Shown: piece after piece, positions 43,451 through 55,924 of the stretch
How the letters are laid out: each line of letters opens with the position of its first letter
Numbering within the stretch: the first letter of the stretch is position 1
From: Tetracentron sinense
Taxonomy: Eukaryota > Streptophyta > Magnoliopsida > Trochodendrales > Trochodendraceae
Assembly: GCA_015143295.1 (NCBI GenBank)
Contig: CM026557.1
Coordinates: 36,093,965 to 36,157,964 of the forward strand
DNA: 64,000 nt
Direction: 5' to 3'
Made by a program: the position numbers and the translations under genes
Notes under the pieces: model-generated
Databases searched by the model: none
The model's input: only the letters and a program-made list of their open reading frames with translations
What the model was told of the DNA's origin: nothing

Positions 43451-45858
43451 TGTCAGCACCCTATTTTTACACCCCCTTAACCGTGGTTAATTAATTTAGC
43501 TATGGTCCAAACCCTAGATCAACCCTAGTTCCAAACCCTAGGTAAACCCTTAACCATAGGACTAAACCCTAGTTAAGACCCTAGTTAACCCTAAGCTTAA
43601 CCCTAGGTAGTCCTAAACCCAAACCCTAGGTAGCCCTAGCCTAACCTTAGTAAGCCCTAGGTATACCCAAGGCCCAAGCCCATTTGACCAAACTTATACC
43701 TAGACAACTCAATCAAACCCAATTACCTAATTTTATTACCCAACCCAAGTAGTCAAGCCCAAATACCCAATCACTAAATTGCCTAAGCCAAAGCCTATTT
43801 CCATAGCCCAAGCCCAAATGTCATAGTCAAAGTCCAATAATCATAACCCATGACCCATCTACTAATAACCCATGATCCATAAGACCTAATCCACATATCC
43901 ATATCCACCTACCCTATATCCTACAACCCATACCCATATAACCCATAGTTCACTCAACCCACCAACTCTCTTACACCTCTCTTACATCAACCCATACCTA
44001 TATAACTCATAGTTCACTCAACCCACCAACTCTCTTACACCTCTCTTACACCCTATATCCTACAACCCATACTCATATAACTCATAGTTCACTCAACCCA
44101 CCAACTCTCTTACACTCCTTACAACACTCAATCTATCAACTCACCTTACAACACTCAAGTCTTTACCCACTAGCTCCTTTTATTCCTCATGTAAAAGACA
44201 CAACCCAACCTCTTAGTTTTCCTATAAATACCAATCCCTTAGCCCCTTAGATCCATCCCTCAAGACCCCTAGAAGGTTCTCACCCACTTGTGTTTCTCTT
44301 GAGTTTGAAGAAGGGAGAAGAAACTAAGGTTTAGAGTTTGGAAAGAATTCTAAGACTAAAAGCTTTGAGTTCTTCACTAACTCTCTTCCTTTGTGGATTC
44401 TAAAACCCTACCTCTTGGAGCATTGAAGGAGAATTCTTGGAGGAGTAGGCACTCCTTCTTTCATTTTCTCTTCTTTTTTATCTTTTTTTTTATTTGGTTC
44501 TCTCTTCTTGATCTCTCATTTCTCAAGCATAGTTGGGCCTCTCTACACCAATCTAATGGTGTAGAGGGACCCCATATCAAAGGCAAGGAATTGCTCCTTT
44601 TTTCTTTTTCTTTCCATGTACATATTTTCTTCTTTTTTATGTACCCACAAGTGTGGATATGGGTAGGCCCATAGAGAGTGGAAGCTAAAGCTATACCTCT
44701 CTTTTTCATTTTGTTTTCTTTTGAGATTCTAGTCCTCTTTCTAGAATTTTTTGTGAAAGCTCATCCCCTCCCTAACATTCTTTAAAACAACATTACATCA
44801 TTAATAATGGTGTAAATGAACCACCTTAAAAGGGAGAGGATGAGTTTTCATTTTCTTTCATTTCTTTATTTTTGCCTTCATGTTCTATGTTGAATGGGTA
44901 GGTGATGGTTTAAGGACTTAAGATAAATGATGGTGTAAGGACTTAAAGAGGACATTCTTAAAAATGTTTCATACTAAAGACAATGGTATTTGATCTATTA
45001 TCAACATCAATCCAACAAAATAAGTGTTGGTAATAGACCATTTACTATTCATAAGGCACATCCCTCTTTATGTCTTAAACTATAATCTTTTAGCCAAACT
45101 CTTGGACTAAATTTGACTTTAGTTAAGTTTGTCAAAACCTTACCTATATGAAAATTCAAAAACATGATAAAATCTCAAAATACCAAAAACATGATAAAAT
45201 CTCAAAACACCAAAAACATTCAAATATAACCAAAATATAAAAAACATTCAAATATCCCTAAAAATCTCAAAAAATATAAAAAATACAAAAAGACCAAAAA
45301 GAGACTTGTAGGACCTCCTTAGCTTTGGTTAGCTCATCTAACCATGGATAAATACCCTCTAACCGCGGTTAGACTTAACACTTGTGCACTTGACCTCCCC
45401 GGTCAACTAAACCATAGCCTTCTAGGCTAGACCCTTTGACCATCCTATGCACACACACACTCCCCCCTAGCCTCGGCACGGGCTCATGTGCCAGAACTAC
45501 GCTCGGTCTGATCTCATCATGTGAGTACGTAGGCAACTCAACTCGGGTTCGACCCTAGCCATCTAGCTTTCTATTTTTCTTGGATTAGCACTCACTTAAA
45601 AACTTTGGACATTTTAATTAAACTTTGAGATTATAATTGGCTTAAGTTTAGGGAGTAGGTAACCGTTATAAAACGGAGGTCTTGGGGTGCCTAATACCTT
45701 CCCCAGGACTTAATCGAACCGCTTACCCTAACTCTGTAAAGACCATTTGCCTTATCCAAACAAACAAATACCCGGGACCTATCCCTAAGAATGAATAGGT
45801 GGCGACTCAAGTCAAAACATATAATTGTGAAAGTGGGTTGGAAAATCCCATGCTCACA
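43451..45858 (+). repeat. 5' LTR of the Tat-like element (2408 bp)
   Basis: Starts TGTCAGCACCC and ends gctcaca. The first 230 bp is rich in aaccctag phrases. A tandem array of three units (about 63 and 76 bp apart) lies at 43924-44120. A TATA box ctataaata is at 44222-44230. The conserved block agaactacg..gtacgtaggcaac..gggttcgaccctag is at 45495-45555. Confidence 0.92.
43924..44120 (+). repeat. Tandem repeat in the Tat-like LTR, three units
   Basis: Units carry catagttcactcaaccca and ccaactctcttacac, starting near 43924, 43987 and 44063. The matching array in the 3' LTR is at about 52431-52627. Confidence 0.75.
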
Positions 45859-45862
45859 GCTC

Positions 45863-45879
45863 TGGCGACTCTGCTGGGG
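45863..45879 (+). other. Primer-binding site (tRNA-Arg type)
   Basis: tggcgactctgctgggg begins four bases after the 5' LTR. It matches, with two differences as I recall the tRNA end, the complement of the plant tRNA-Arg(ACG) 3' end used by Tat/Ogre elements. Confidence 0.7.
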
Positions 45880-46886
45880 ATGAGGTTCAAGCCGAAACTT
45901 AAATTTAAGTCAAATGATCTCAAAATTAATTAAAATACCTAAGCATTTAATTAAGTGCCGATTCTTTATACTTTTTGGGATGTTCCTTGTACAGTGCATT
46001 TCATGCATAGCATACTAGTGTAACAACCTAATACCCATTAGACAGGCTTATTACGCTCACGGCTGCTGGATGACTATCCTTAGTGACAGGGGCTTAACAG
46101 TCTTGGAGGTCCGCGGAATTACTCCTGCTGGGTGACTACTCTCAGGGAAGGATTCTGAACGCTCCCGCTTACACCAATCGTCTTAGGTATGTTCTATACC
46201 GGGGAGTCGCATATACGGTGTTAAGTGATCCCCCATCCTTTAGGAACACCCTGCATTACCCCAGCATGCATACATATAGAATAGGCTGAGGTATAGTCTA
46301 CAAGCAGCCCACCCTGGAGGGATATTCTAAACCCTAACCTGCTTGTACCCTATACCTACCCCCCAATCATGACTGAACTTCAGGACATTTTGTCCAGATA
46401 AACACCTATCCAGGGGGCATGTACTGAGCCTTTTGTTGTGCTTGTAATAAAATACACCATACCCTACCTCTTGACATAGCATATGGGGTTCAAATCCCAG
46501 GTAAATAGGTCTTCACCGGACCCACCTATACCTTTGACCTGATAGGTTACGGTTCCCAACAACTCGGTTTAATGCATGTCGGACTTCTGTCCGTATGCCC
46601 TATCGGATCACATATGCCTTGTCACACCCAATAAAAGAAAAATTAAAAAAAAACAAATCAAAAAAAAAATCCTCTCTCTTGCATGTCAATCCAAACTTTC
46701 AAACTAGGGGCATTGTCCCTATGTCAATTAGACCCTATTAGGTCATCTACATGCTTTCTAGTCTTCCCCCAATCTTACTTATTCCGATTCTTACTCTGTA
46801 CATTTAAATCATTTCAGGAGCAGACCCTGAGTCAAGCACGTATTTGAAAAGCAAAACCAGTTGATACTTGATCAACCGATTGCAGC
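45880..46886 (+). other. 5' leader of the Tat-like element
   Basis: A 1-kb untranslated leader before the gag ATG at 46887. It contains a duplicated gctg(g/c)tgg(a/g)tgactact phrase near 46065-46145 and an A-rich stretch near 46632-46668. No gene. Confidence 0.6.
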
Positions 46887-48481
46887 ATGGACCCTCGAGA
46901 TGGCCAAGAGACTGACCCTGACACCCCGACATCACAACAAGCACAAGCCCTAAATCTTGAGGCAAATATAGCTGAGAATGCCCAAAATATAGAAGAACTG
47001 AAAAACATTGTGCATGATTTTATGCGGGCCATAACACATGCTCTCTCCTCCTCAAATTCTCGACCGGCCGATGTGCCAGGTTCATCACAAGCTAATCCAC
47101 CACATGTCACCAACCATATCCCACCGCCTGTTATCAACACCCCACTACCTGTTCAACCTCCACAACTGCATACCCTCAATATCCCTCCACCACCCGTCCA
47201 ACCACAACCCGACTTCACTTTCGGCATACCACCTCCACCTGTTCAACCACAACCTATACCCCACATCACACCTCCCATCATTGACCAGTTTGAGGAGGAG
47301 GAAACCAGAGCTGGTGCTGAACCCCATACCAGGTCCGCTCATATATCTTCCAGTTCAGCCCAGATCCCTGATGCCTACAGAGAAAGAATTGAGAAGTTAG
47401 AAGAGCTAGTCAAGACATCTCAGGGAACCCGTAAATCAAATGATTTCAAGGACATGTGCATGCACCCAGGGATTCAACTGCCCCGCGATTTTAAGATACC
47501 TGACTTTGAGAAGTATAATGGGAAGGGTTGTCCCGAAATGCATTTAAGGGTTTTACCGTGGAGAACTGTTCCAGTTGGAACATGATGACAAGTTATTGGT
47601 GCAACTGTTTCAGAAAAGCTTGAAAGGGGCAGCCCTACAATGGTTCACTAAGGTGGATCCAAACAAAGTCAGAACTTGGGAGGGTCTCTGTGAGACATTT
47701 TTGGCCAAGTACTCCTATAACATCGATCTAGTCCCGTAGAGGATAGATTTGGAAAAGATGTCCCAGAGGGATAACGAGACCTTCATTGAATACTCTGTTC
47801 GGTGGAGAGAGATAGCCGGAAAAATGAGCACCCCTTTTACCTGAGGAGGAGCAAGTGATCACTTTCCTCCGTACTCTTAAGCATCCACTTAAGACACTCC
47901 TAGCCACACAACCGATCTCTGACTTCAGTACTATGGCCAAATGTGGCGCCCGGATTGAGGTAACGATGGATGACGTTGGGGCATTTGACATGTTCAAGGG
48001 GTCAAAAGGTGCATCCTCTTCTCGTGCTCCCTTACCTCCGAGAAAGGATAACAGAAGAAGAGAAAATGATGGACAAATGGTTGCAGCCATATGAGTCCCT
48101 AACTTGCCCCAACAACCTCGGCAGCCCCAGCAGGCTCGGCAGCCTCAGCAAGCTCAACAAAACCAGGGAAAACTCCTCTCCCACCAAATGACATTTGAAC
48201 AAAGGAAAAATCGGGCGTTCACACCGATCCCGTACTCTTTGTCGGCACTTCTCCCATTTCTGTTGGGCAAGAAGCTAATCACACTTAAGGAGCCTCAGCC
48301 TCCACCAGTCAACCTTTCAAAGGGATACAGGCCGGAGCAGCACTGTGGATATCATCAATCACCGGGGCATCCTACAGATCGGTGCTATGACCTAAGGCAT
48401 GCTATCCAGGGACCTATTGGAGACAGAAGCAATTTGCTTTGCACCAGGGAACACCAACATCACCCAAGTCCCTCTGCCTAA
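46887..48481 (+). pseudogene. Tat-like gag relic, frameshifted
   Basis: Starts at ATG 46887 with a Pro- and Gln-rich N-terminal region (repeats of IPPPPVQPQP), then PRDFKIPDFEKYNGKGCPEMHLR, the usual Gag entry. A one-base change near 47550 shifts the frame, after which LFQLEHDDKLLVQLF..SLKGAALQWF and TFIEYSVRWREIAGKM continue. There is a stop at about 47737-47739, more breaks near 47840 and 48092, and finally a knuckle-like CGYHQSPGHPTDRC (48344-48385) followed by YDLRHAIQ. At least four disruptions exist. In an intact element this would be the capsid protein. Confidence 0.8.
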
Positions 48482-50463
48482 TCATGCTACTCCTGAGAAT
48501 TAAGGCGCATCAGCCGGAAGCCCTTACAGTCGAATTTTGAGCACACTCTATGTTTGTCGTGTCTTTGCTTCATTTTATTATCAATGTCTTGCAGTCTGCC
48601 AGTCGTCCAGTGTCAGTCCTGTCGTCCAGTCCAAGTCAGTCAAGTGGCCTTTGGCATTTTGCGTCATTTTGCTTTACATCGATTCTGTTCATCCTTTCAT
48701 GCAATTTAATGAAATGACACTTTTAAATCAAATTTCTATTGTGCTTTGATATGCTTAATTGGGAACTGAACTAGTTTCTAATGCCCATAAGGGACAATTT
48801 GATAACAGAAAGTGATCTTTCAGTGAAAGGCGTAATGCTCAAATCAACAAGTACTCCTCCAACATTGAACGAATTAAGACAAGAACAATACAGGGGCAAC
48901 GAAGACCTCTTTGAGCCGTCAAATCCCAACCAACTGAAAGGAGAATGATGCAATGAACGTACATGCTCTTGACCAATTAAGGAAATGATAAGAGGCCATC
49001 TTTTGATAAACCTCACTATACCTCACTTACCCATGCTATATATATCCGCTAGTTAGACCTTTGAGCCTAATAGCCTTTCTTTCAAAATCCACACATGGGC
49101 ACCCCGTGAAAGTCAAAAGAACAATACAAGAGGAACAACCAGCAAAAAAAACAACAACAGAGTGGCTTTTTAGCCGAACTACGTCTTGACCTGATCCCTA
49201 TTTGGGTACGTAGGCAGCCTGAAATCAAGTTCGGTCATAACATAACAAATGTTCACAAAACAGGGCAACCTTGTGCCAAAAACAAAAAAGAAAAAAAAAG
49301 AAAAGAGAAAAGAGAGAAAGGTACTTGGTCAAAAAAGCAAGACAAAGTTTCATCAAATGATGAAATGCAGAAGCTAGTTCTATACCAACAATGAACAAGT
49401 ATCATAGGATGCCCTACCCTTGCTGAAACAGAAACTTTGAGCCTTATCTCATTTCTAATCAAACCACGTTTCGTCCTAAACTATAAGCCCTCCTTGATCC
49501 CTGAAAGGACTTGAGCATCAATGGTCAAAAACATTCATCTCCATTTCCCGACAGGTAGTGATGAGAGAAGAATGGAGAATTATCAAAGGAAATCCGAGTG
49601 CAGAAAAAGAGAAAATGCGAAGCTTGTATATCCAGTTCTGGTAAAAACCTGAAAAGGCTCAGGAGCAAAAAAAAAAGGGGGTAAATCAAACTTCAAATTC
49701 ACGGGCATAGCAAGGAATCATCAGTTCTGCTATTGCGTAAAAATTACGTGAACCCAGTCCTGGCAAAAACCTGAAAGGGCCCAGGGGGCAAAAAATGGAC
49801 AAAGATCAAAAGGTACAACCCAGTCCTGGTGAAAACCCGCAAAGGCCCAGGGGCAAAAAAGGGAAAGATAAACCAATACAAGCTTCGATATCCGATAATC
49901 AAGCATCACGATCAAATTTACTGCAGGCTAAGGAACCTAGCTAGGTCTCCCACTACAAACAATCTCAGGTGCACTTTTCAAAGTACAAACAGTCAATTTC
50001 ATTGTATACAGTCCACTGGTCAACTGTCAATCCACCATACCATTTGTCAGTCAGCTCATTTGTCTTCTTAACAAGCCGTTTGTGTCTTTTTTTCAGTCAA
50101 CACATTAGTCTTTTTAACAAATTGCTCCCATCAGTAATCAGTCAAGTTTAAACCCCCAGTAGAGTCAGCTCAAAGTCGATTGTTCACTCTCACTGGTGCA
50201 AGGAAAACACTAGAACCAGGGCAAGGCAAAGTCAGCAGATCAATCTGGATGACACAGATATTTGAAGTAGATCAGTATATCCCAAGGGGCAAGTATCAAC
50301 CATCAGTCAGCCAAGTTGGTAGTCAATTCAGGTCCATCAGACTCTATATGTGCAAAGAGGCAAAGATTCGTGTTAAGACTCAGGGTCACCTCTCTCATTC
50401 CTCATGTTCAACTCATCTTACTTCATAAATTTGCTTTCTTTATTTTCGGAACTCCCTCTAGTT
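48482..50463 (+). other. Internal non-coding region of the Tat-like element
   Basis: About 2 kb where pol would be expected in an autonomous element. No RT, integrase or protease motif is visible on either strand. A conserved block gaactacgtc..ctgatccc..gtacgtaggcagcc is at 49179-49232. Phrases of the type acccagtcctgg(c/t)aaaaacc(t/c)g recur near 49635, 49752 and 49818. Confidence 0.65.
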
Positions 50464-50835
50464 CCTGACTACTATCTTATATCACTCTTCAGTGAGACAA
50501 TCAGGCGGTTGTCTACACTACCCTGTTTTTTCCTTTCAGTAAGACAATCGGGCTGTTGTTTGCATTATCTTGCATCCTATCCCAGTGAGACAATTGAGTG
50601 GTTGTCTGCACTATCTTGCATCCAGCATTCCCCAGTTCTGCTCGGCTAGCTCACTAATCAAGGAGTATACTGACACGGTCATGTGACCGGATGCCAGTTA
50701 TGGCTTCCAGTAATGTTAGTCTTGCACCTATCACCGTTCACCATGCTCTTTTAGCTCATTAATCAAGGAGTATGTGGATACGGTTGTGTGACCATATGTC
50801 GTCTACAGCCTCCAGTGACGCTAATCCTACACCCA
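50464..50835 (+). repeat. Two short minisatellites upstream of the main array
   Basis: Three units built on cagt(g/a)agacaat..g.gttgt(c/t)t lie at about 50490, 50538 and 50582. Two longer units of about 110 bp start agctca(c/t)taatcaaggagtat at about 50648 and 50753. Both families share a cggt(t/c)(g/a)tgtga core with the 42-bp array that follows. Confidence 0.6.
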
Positions 50836-50863
50836 TCATTGCTTTGCTTCATCTCCGGTAGAC

Positions 50864-51830
50864 GGTTGTGTGATCGACCCTCACCTTATTCTATCTTCGG
50901 TGAAACGGTTGTGTGATCGACCCTCACCTCATCTATCATCGGTGAAACGGTTGTGTGATCGACCCTCACCTCATCTATCATCGGTAAAACGGTTGTGTGA
51001 TCGACCCTCTCCTCATCTATCATCGGTGAAACGGTTGTGTGATCGACCCTCACTTCGTCTATCTTCGGTGAAACGGTTCGGTGAAACGGTTGTGTGATCG
51101 ACCCTCTCCTCATCTATCATCGGTGAAACGGTTGTGTGATCGACCCTCACTTCGTCTATCTTCGGTGAAACGGTTGTGTGATCGACCCTCACTTCATCTA
51201 TCTTCGGTGAACGGTTGTGTGATCGACCCTCACTTCATCTATCTTCGGTGAACGGTTGTGTGATCGACCCTCACCTCATCTATCATCGGTGAAACGGTTG
51301 TGTGATCGACCCTCTCCTCATCTATCATCAGTAAAACGGTTGTGTGATCGACCCTCTCCTCATCTATCATCGGTGAAACGGTTGTGTGATCGACCCTCAC
51401 TTCATTTATCCTCGGTGAAACGGTTGTGTGATCGACCCTCACCTCCTCTATCTTCGGTGAAACGGTTGTGTGATCGACCCTCACTTCATCTATCTTCGGT
51501 GAACGGTTGTGTGATTGACTCTCACTTCATTTATCATCGGTGAAACGGTTGTGTGATTGACCCTCACCTTATCTATCATCGGTGAACGGTTGTGTGATTG
51601 ACCCTCACCTCACTCTATCTTCGGTGAAACGGTTGTGTGATTGACCCTCACCTCATCTATCATCGGTGAAATGGTTGTGTGATCAACTTTCACCTCATCT
51701 CCGGTGAAATGGTTGTGTGATCAATCTTCACCTCATTTCCAGTGAATGGTTCATGGTTGTGTGATCAACCTTCACCTCATTTCCAGTGAATGGTTGTGTG
51801 ATCAACCCTCATCTCATATCCGTTGGAGCG
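50864..51830 (+). repeat. 42-bp minisatellite, about 22 units
   Basis: Tandem units of cggttgtgtgatcgaccctc plus a variable tctatc(a/t)tcggtgaaa part, exactly 42 bp for most units (for example starts at 50906, 50948 and 50990), with a few shorter ones. Units decay towards the right end (gatcaacctt). Because 42 is a multiple of three, open frames run through it on both strands; these are not genes. Confidence 0.92.
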
Positions 51831-51944
51831 GACGCGTGTTCACTCCCCTTACTCTTCATGCTTGCTTTCATCCCATCGGCTTCGGTGTAAAAATTGGTTG
51901 ATTCCAGTCTTTGTCGTTCAATTGCCAACTCGGCATTCTCCGAC

Positions 51945-51957
51945 AAAGAGGGGCAGC
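51945..51957 (+). other. Polypurine tract of the Tat-like element
   Basis: aaagaggggcagc directly before the 3' LTR TGTCAGC. The preceding wording (attccagtctttgtcgttcaat) is shared with the relic upstream of 32843. Confidence 0.8.
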
Positions 51958-54364
51958 TGTCAGCACCCTATTTTTACACCCCCTTAACCGTGGTTAATTA
52001 ATTTAGCTATGGTCCAAACCCTAGATCAACCCTAGTTCCAAACCCTAGGTAAACCCTTAACCATAGGACTAAACCCTAGTTAAGACCCTAGTTAACCCTA
52101 AGCTTAACCCTAGGTAGTCCTAAACCCAAACCCTAGGTAGCCCTAGCCTAACCTTAGTAAGCCCTAGGTATACCCAAGGCCCAAGCCCATTTGACCAAAC
52201 TTATACCTAGACAACTCAATCAAACCCAATTACCTAATTTTATTACCCAACCCAAGTAGTCAAGCCCAAATACCCAATCACTAAATTGCCTAAGCCAAAG
52301 CCTATTTCCATAGCCCAAGCCCAAATGTCATAGTCAAAGTCCAATAATCATAACCCATGACCCATCTACTAATAACCCATGATCCATAAGACCTAATCCA
52401 CATATCCATATCCACCTACCCTATATCCTACAACCCATACCCATATAACCCATAGTTCACTCAACCCACCAACTCTCTTACACCTCTCTTACATCAACCC
52501 ATACCTATATAACTCATAGTTCACTCAACCCACCAACTCTCTTACACCTCTCTTACACCCTATATCCTACAACCCATACTCATATAACTCATAGTTCACT
52601 CAACCCACCAACTCTCTTACACTCCTTACAACACTCAATCTATCAACTCACCTTACAACACTCAAGTCTTTACCCACTAGCTCCTTTTATTCCTCATGTA
52701 AAAGACACAACCCAACCTCTTAGTTTTCCTATAAATACCAATCCCTTAGCCCCTTAGATCCATCCCTCAAGACCCCTAGAAGGTTCTCACCCACTTGTGT
52801 TTCTCTTGAGTTTGAAGAAGGGAGAAGAAACTAAGGTTTAGAGTTTGGAAAGAATTCTAAGACTAAAAGCTTTGAGTTCTTCACTAACTCTCTTCCTTTG
52901 TGGATTCTAAAACCCTACCTCTTGGAGCATTGAAGGAGAATTCTTGGAGGAGTAGGCACTCCTTCTTTCATTTTCTCTTCTTTTTTATCTTTTTTTTTAT
53001 TTGGTTCTCTCTTCTTGATCTCTCATTTCTCAAGCATAGTTGGGCCTCTCTACACCAATCTAATGGTGTAGAGGGACCCCATATCAAAGGCAAGGAGATG
53101 CTCCTTTTTTCTTTTTCTTTCTATGTACATATTTTCTTCTTTTTTATGTACCCACAAGTGTGGATATGGGTAGGCCCATAGAGAGTGGAAGCTAAAGCTA
53201 TACCTCTCTTTTTCATTTTGTTTTCTTTTGAGATTCTAGTCCTCTTTCTAGAATTTTTTGTGAAAGCTCATCCCCTCCCTAACATTCTTTAAAGCAACAT
53301 TACATCATTAATAATGGTGTAAATGAACCACCTTAAAAGGGAGAGGATGAGTTTTCATTTTCTTTCATTTCTTTATTTTTCCTTCATGTTCTATGTTGAA
53401 TGGGTAGGTGATGGTTTAAGGACTTAAGATAAATGATGGTGTAAGGACTTAAAGAGGACATTCTTAAAAATGTTTCATACTAAAGACAATGGTATTTGAT
53501 CTATTATCAACATCAATCCAACAAAATAGGTGTTGGTAATAGACCATTTACTATTCATAAGGCACATCCCTCTTTATGTCTTAAACTATAATCTTTTAGC
53601 CAAACTCTTGGACTAAATTTGACTTTAGTTAAGTTTGTCAAAACCTTACCTATATGAAAATTCAAAAACATGATAAAATCTCAAAATACCAAAAACATGA
53701 TAAAATCTCAAAACACCAAAAACATTCAAATATAACCAAAATATAAAAAACATTCAAATATCCCCAAAAATCTCAAAAAATATAAAAAATACAAAAAGAC
53801 CAAAAAGAGACTTGTAGGACCTCCTTAGCTTTGGTTAGCTCATCTAACCATGGATAAATACCCTCTAACCGCGGTTAGACTTAACACTTGTGCACTTGAC
53901 CTCCCCGGTCAACTAAACCATAGCCTTCTAGGCTAGACCCTTTGACCATCCTATGCACACACACACTCCCCCCTAGCCTCGGCACGGGCTCATGTGCCAG
54001 AACTACGCTCGGTCTGATCTCATCATGTGAGTACGTAGGCAACTCAACTCGGGTTCGACCCTAGCCATCTAGCTTTCTATTTTTCTTGGATTAGCACTCA
54101 CTTAAAAACTTTGGACATTTTAATTAAACTTTGAGATTATAATTGGCTTAAGTTTAGGGAGTAGGTAACCGTTATAAAACGGAGGTCTTGGGGTGCCTAA
54201 TACCTTCCCCAGGACTTAATCGAACCGCTTACCTTAACTCTGTAAAGACCATTTGCCTTATCCAAACAAACAAATACCCGGGACCTATCCCTAAGAATGA
54301 ATAGGTGGCGACTCAAGTCAAAACATATAATTGTGAAAGTGGGTTGGAAAATCCCATGCTCACA
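51958..54364 (+). repeat. 3' LTR of the Tat-like element (2407 bp)
   Basis: Aligns to the 5' LTR with an offset of 8507 until a one-base deletion near 53381. Differences seen include positions near 53097-53098, 53122, 53293, 53528, 53764 and 54234. It carries its own TATA box at 52729-52737. Confidence 0.92.
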
Positions 54365-54369
54365 TTGGT

Positions 54370-55876
54370 TCTTAGAAAGACCATGATAGCTTTTATAAGT
54401 TACTCCCAATAGACTAAACTACAATATATTTTAAGTTTAAACGTACCCCCCCTCCCAAAACTAAGACTATATGAATCTTTCATGTCTAGCTTTTTGCATT
54501 TGATATAACTGAACAACCCCTCCAAGTCTTTGTATGTGCTGCATATGGTATGGTTGGACCTATATATGTTCAACAAACATTTCTCGGGAATGTGCCCTAC
54601 AGTATGTCAAGAATTCTACTGTTATGACATTTAATATGCTAATCTTGCTAAGAAGATTTATACATTTAGCCTAGGAGTTAAACATCTACATAGTAGCTAT
54701 CTCATACATTACATAATATAGTTTATGCGACATTAATCTACCATCGTCAATTGTTTCTTTATTCCCGAGCTATGTATAAATAATTGGGTATCATAGATGT
54801 TTAAGCAGTGTGAGGAAAGAAAATCTTTGTTGATTGAGTGAGTATATTTTTAATGTTTATTTTACAATTTCTTCTTTTTAGTCATTCCATATTTTTCTAG
54901 ATTCATCTCAATTTTTGTCCAGATGCACAGGATGTTTGCTAGTATTTTATAACCGAATATATTCCCATATCAATCTAAAATGGCAACTATGCACGTAACC
55001 CATTTGGCTCATAGCGTATTAACCCAACACTCCTCTTTAACTACTATTTTTTTCTCACAGAAAACAACTTTAGAAAAAAAAAGGGACGTACAAGGACTTT
55101 ATCATTATTATATATATACTAGTAATGTTACACCGGCAAACGCGTATAATTTTTTCATTGTTAAGGAAAAACATAAAAAAACTTTAGATTCTTTTAAAAA
55201 ATTTAGTTTTTAATATATTTTTATTAGATGTTACTTTTTTCTTTTTTTTTTCAAAAAAATAAATCCACTCAGGAGGAGTGGGGGTTTGACAGACCCCAAC
55301 CGGTTTATTAAAATTTAAATAAAATGGGGGGGACATAAACCTTACCCCTACAACCATCCAAAATAAAACAAACGGGGAGGACATAAACCTTACCCCTACA
55401 ACCAACCAAAATAAGAAAAAGAAAACGAAGGGGGAGGAGGGGGACATAAACCTTACCCCTACAAGCCATACTTCTTTATTTTAATTGATTTTATAATATT
55501 ACTACTTAATTTTTAAAATTTAATATTATAAAAGTAGCTAATTATTTATAGGTCCCACTTATAAATGTATACAAAAATTAGGACTCTTTCAAATAGAGTT
55601 TTAAGATGTTTGAAACTCAAATTAATGTCACCTCTCAATAATGGGTCTCATGGGTCCCACATTAGATCAGTAAAATTTTAGTGAACTTTTTTAAATCTCT
55701 ACTAATAGAGTCGTTTTCTATAAAGAAATAGTAATATAGAAATTGAATATGTAATTGTGAATCTCATAGGTCACACATTAGATTATTATTAAAGTATAAA
55801 TATAAATAATTATAATAAGTAAAATATAATATAAACAATAATGATAGAATTCTATCATTTTCAATCTCAACACCTT
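54370..55876. other. Intergenic stretch with small repeats
   Basis: AT-rich. A short tandem motif acataaaccttacccctacaa recurs three times at about 55334, 55381 and 55445. On the minus strand a possible Helitron 3' end (ccggtgtaacattactagt) lies at 55116-55134, but a matching 5' end is not convincing. No gene. Confidence 0.45.
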
Positions 55877-55924
55877 TTGGCTGAGGCCCAACTATTGGGC
55901 TAAATTCAATAGCCATCAAAGTAT

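Larger units (their letters stand above)
43451..54364 (+). mobile_element. Complete young non-autonomous Tat/Ogre-like element
   Basis: A 10,914-bp element with LTRs of 2408 and 2407 bp and a perfect target duplication TTGGT (43446-43450 and 54365-54369). It has an Arg-tRNA-type primer site, a broken gag, no pol, a 3' region with minisatellites and a purine tract. I count seven substitutions and one indel between the LTRs, about 0.3 %, so it inserted recently although gag is already ruined. It must have used enzymes from another element. Confidence 0.9.

Noticed and set aside
44393-44674. 93-codon plus-strand frame, repeated at 52900-53181
   Set aside because: It lies within both LTR copies of the Tat-like element, is Phe/Ser-rich from T-rich DNA and has no recognisable domain.
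50870-51543. Open frames of 75-95 codons on both strands with repeated SSVKRLCDRPS or HTTVSP units
   Set aside because: They are products of a 42-bp tandem repeat whose length is a multiple of three; no start context or homology supports a gene.
50864-51830. Regular repeats with a possible CRISPR look
   Set aside because: There are no unique spacers; units are contiguous and the host is a plant.
55116-55740. Helitron-like phrases (actagtaatgttacaccgg at the left, tctctactaatagag at 55696)
   Set aside because: The two possible ends point in different orientations and no hairpin plus CTRR pair could be matched, so no element was called.
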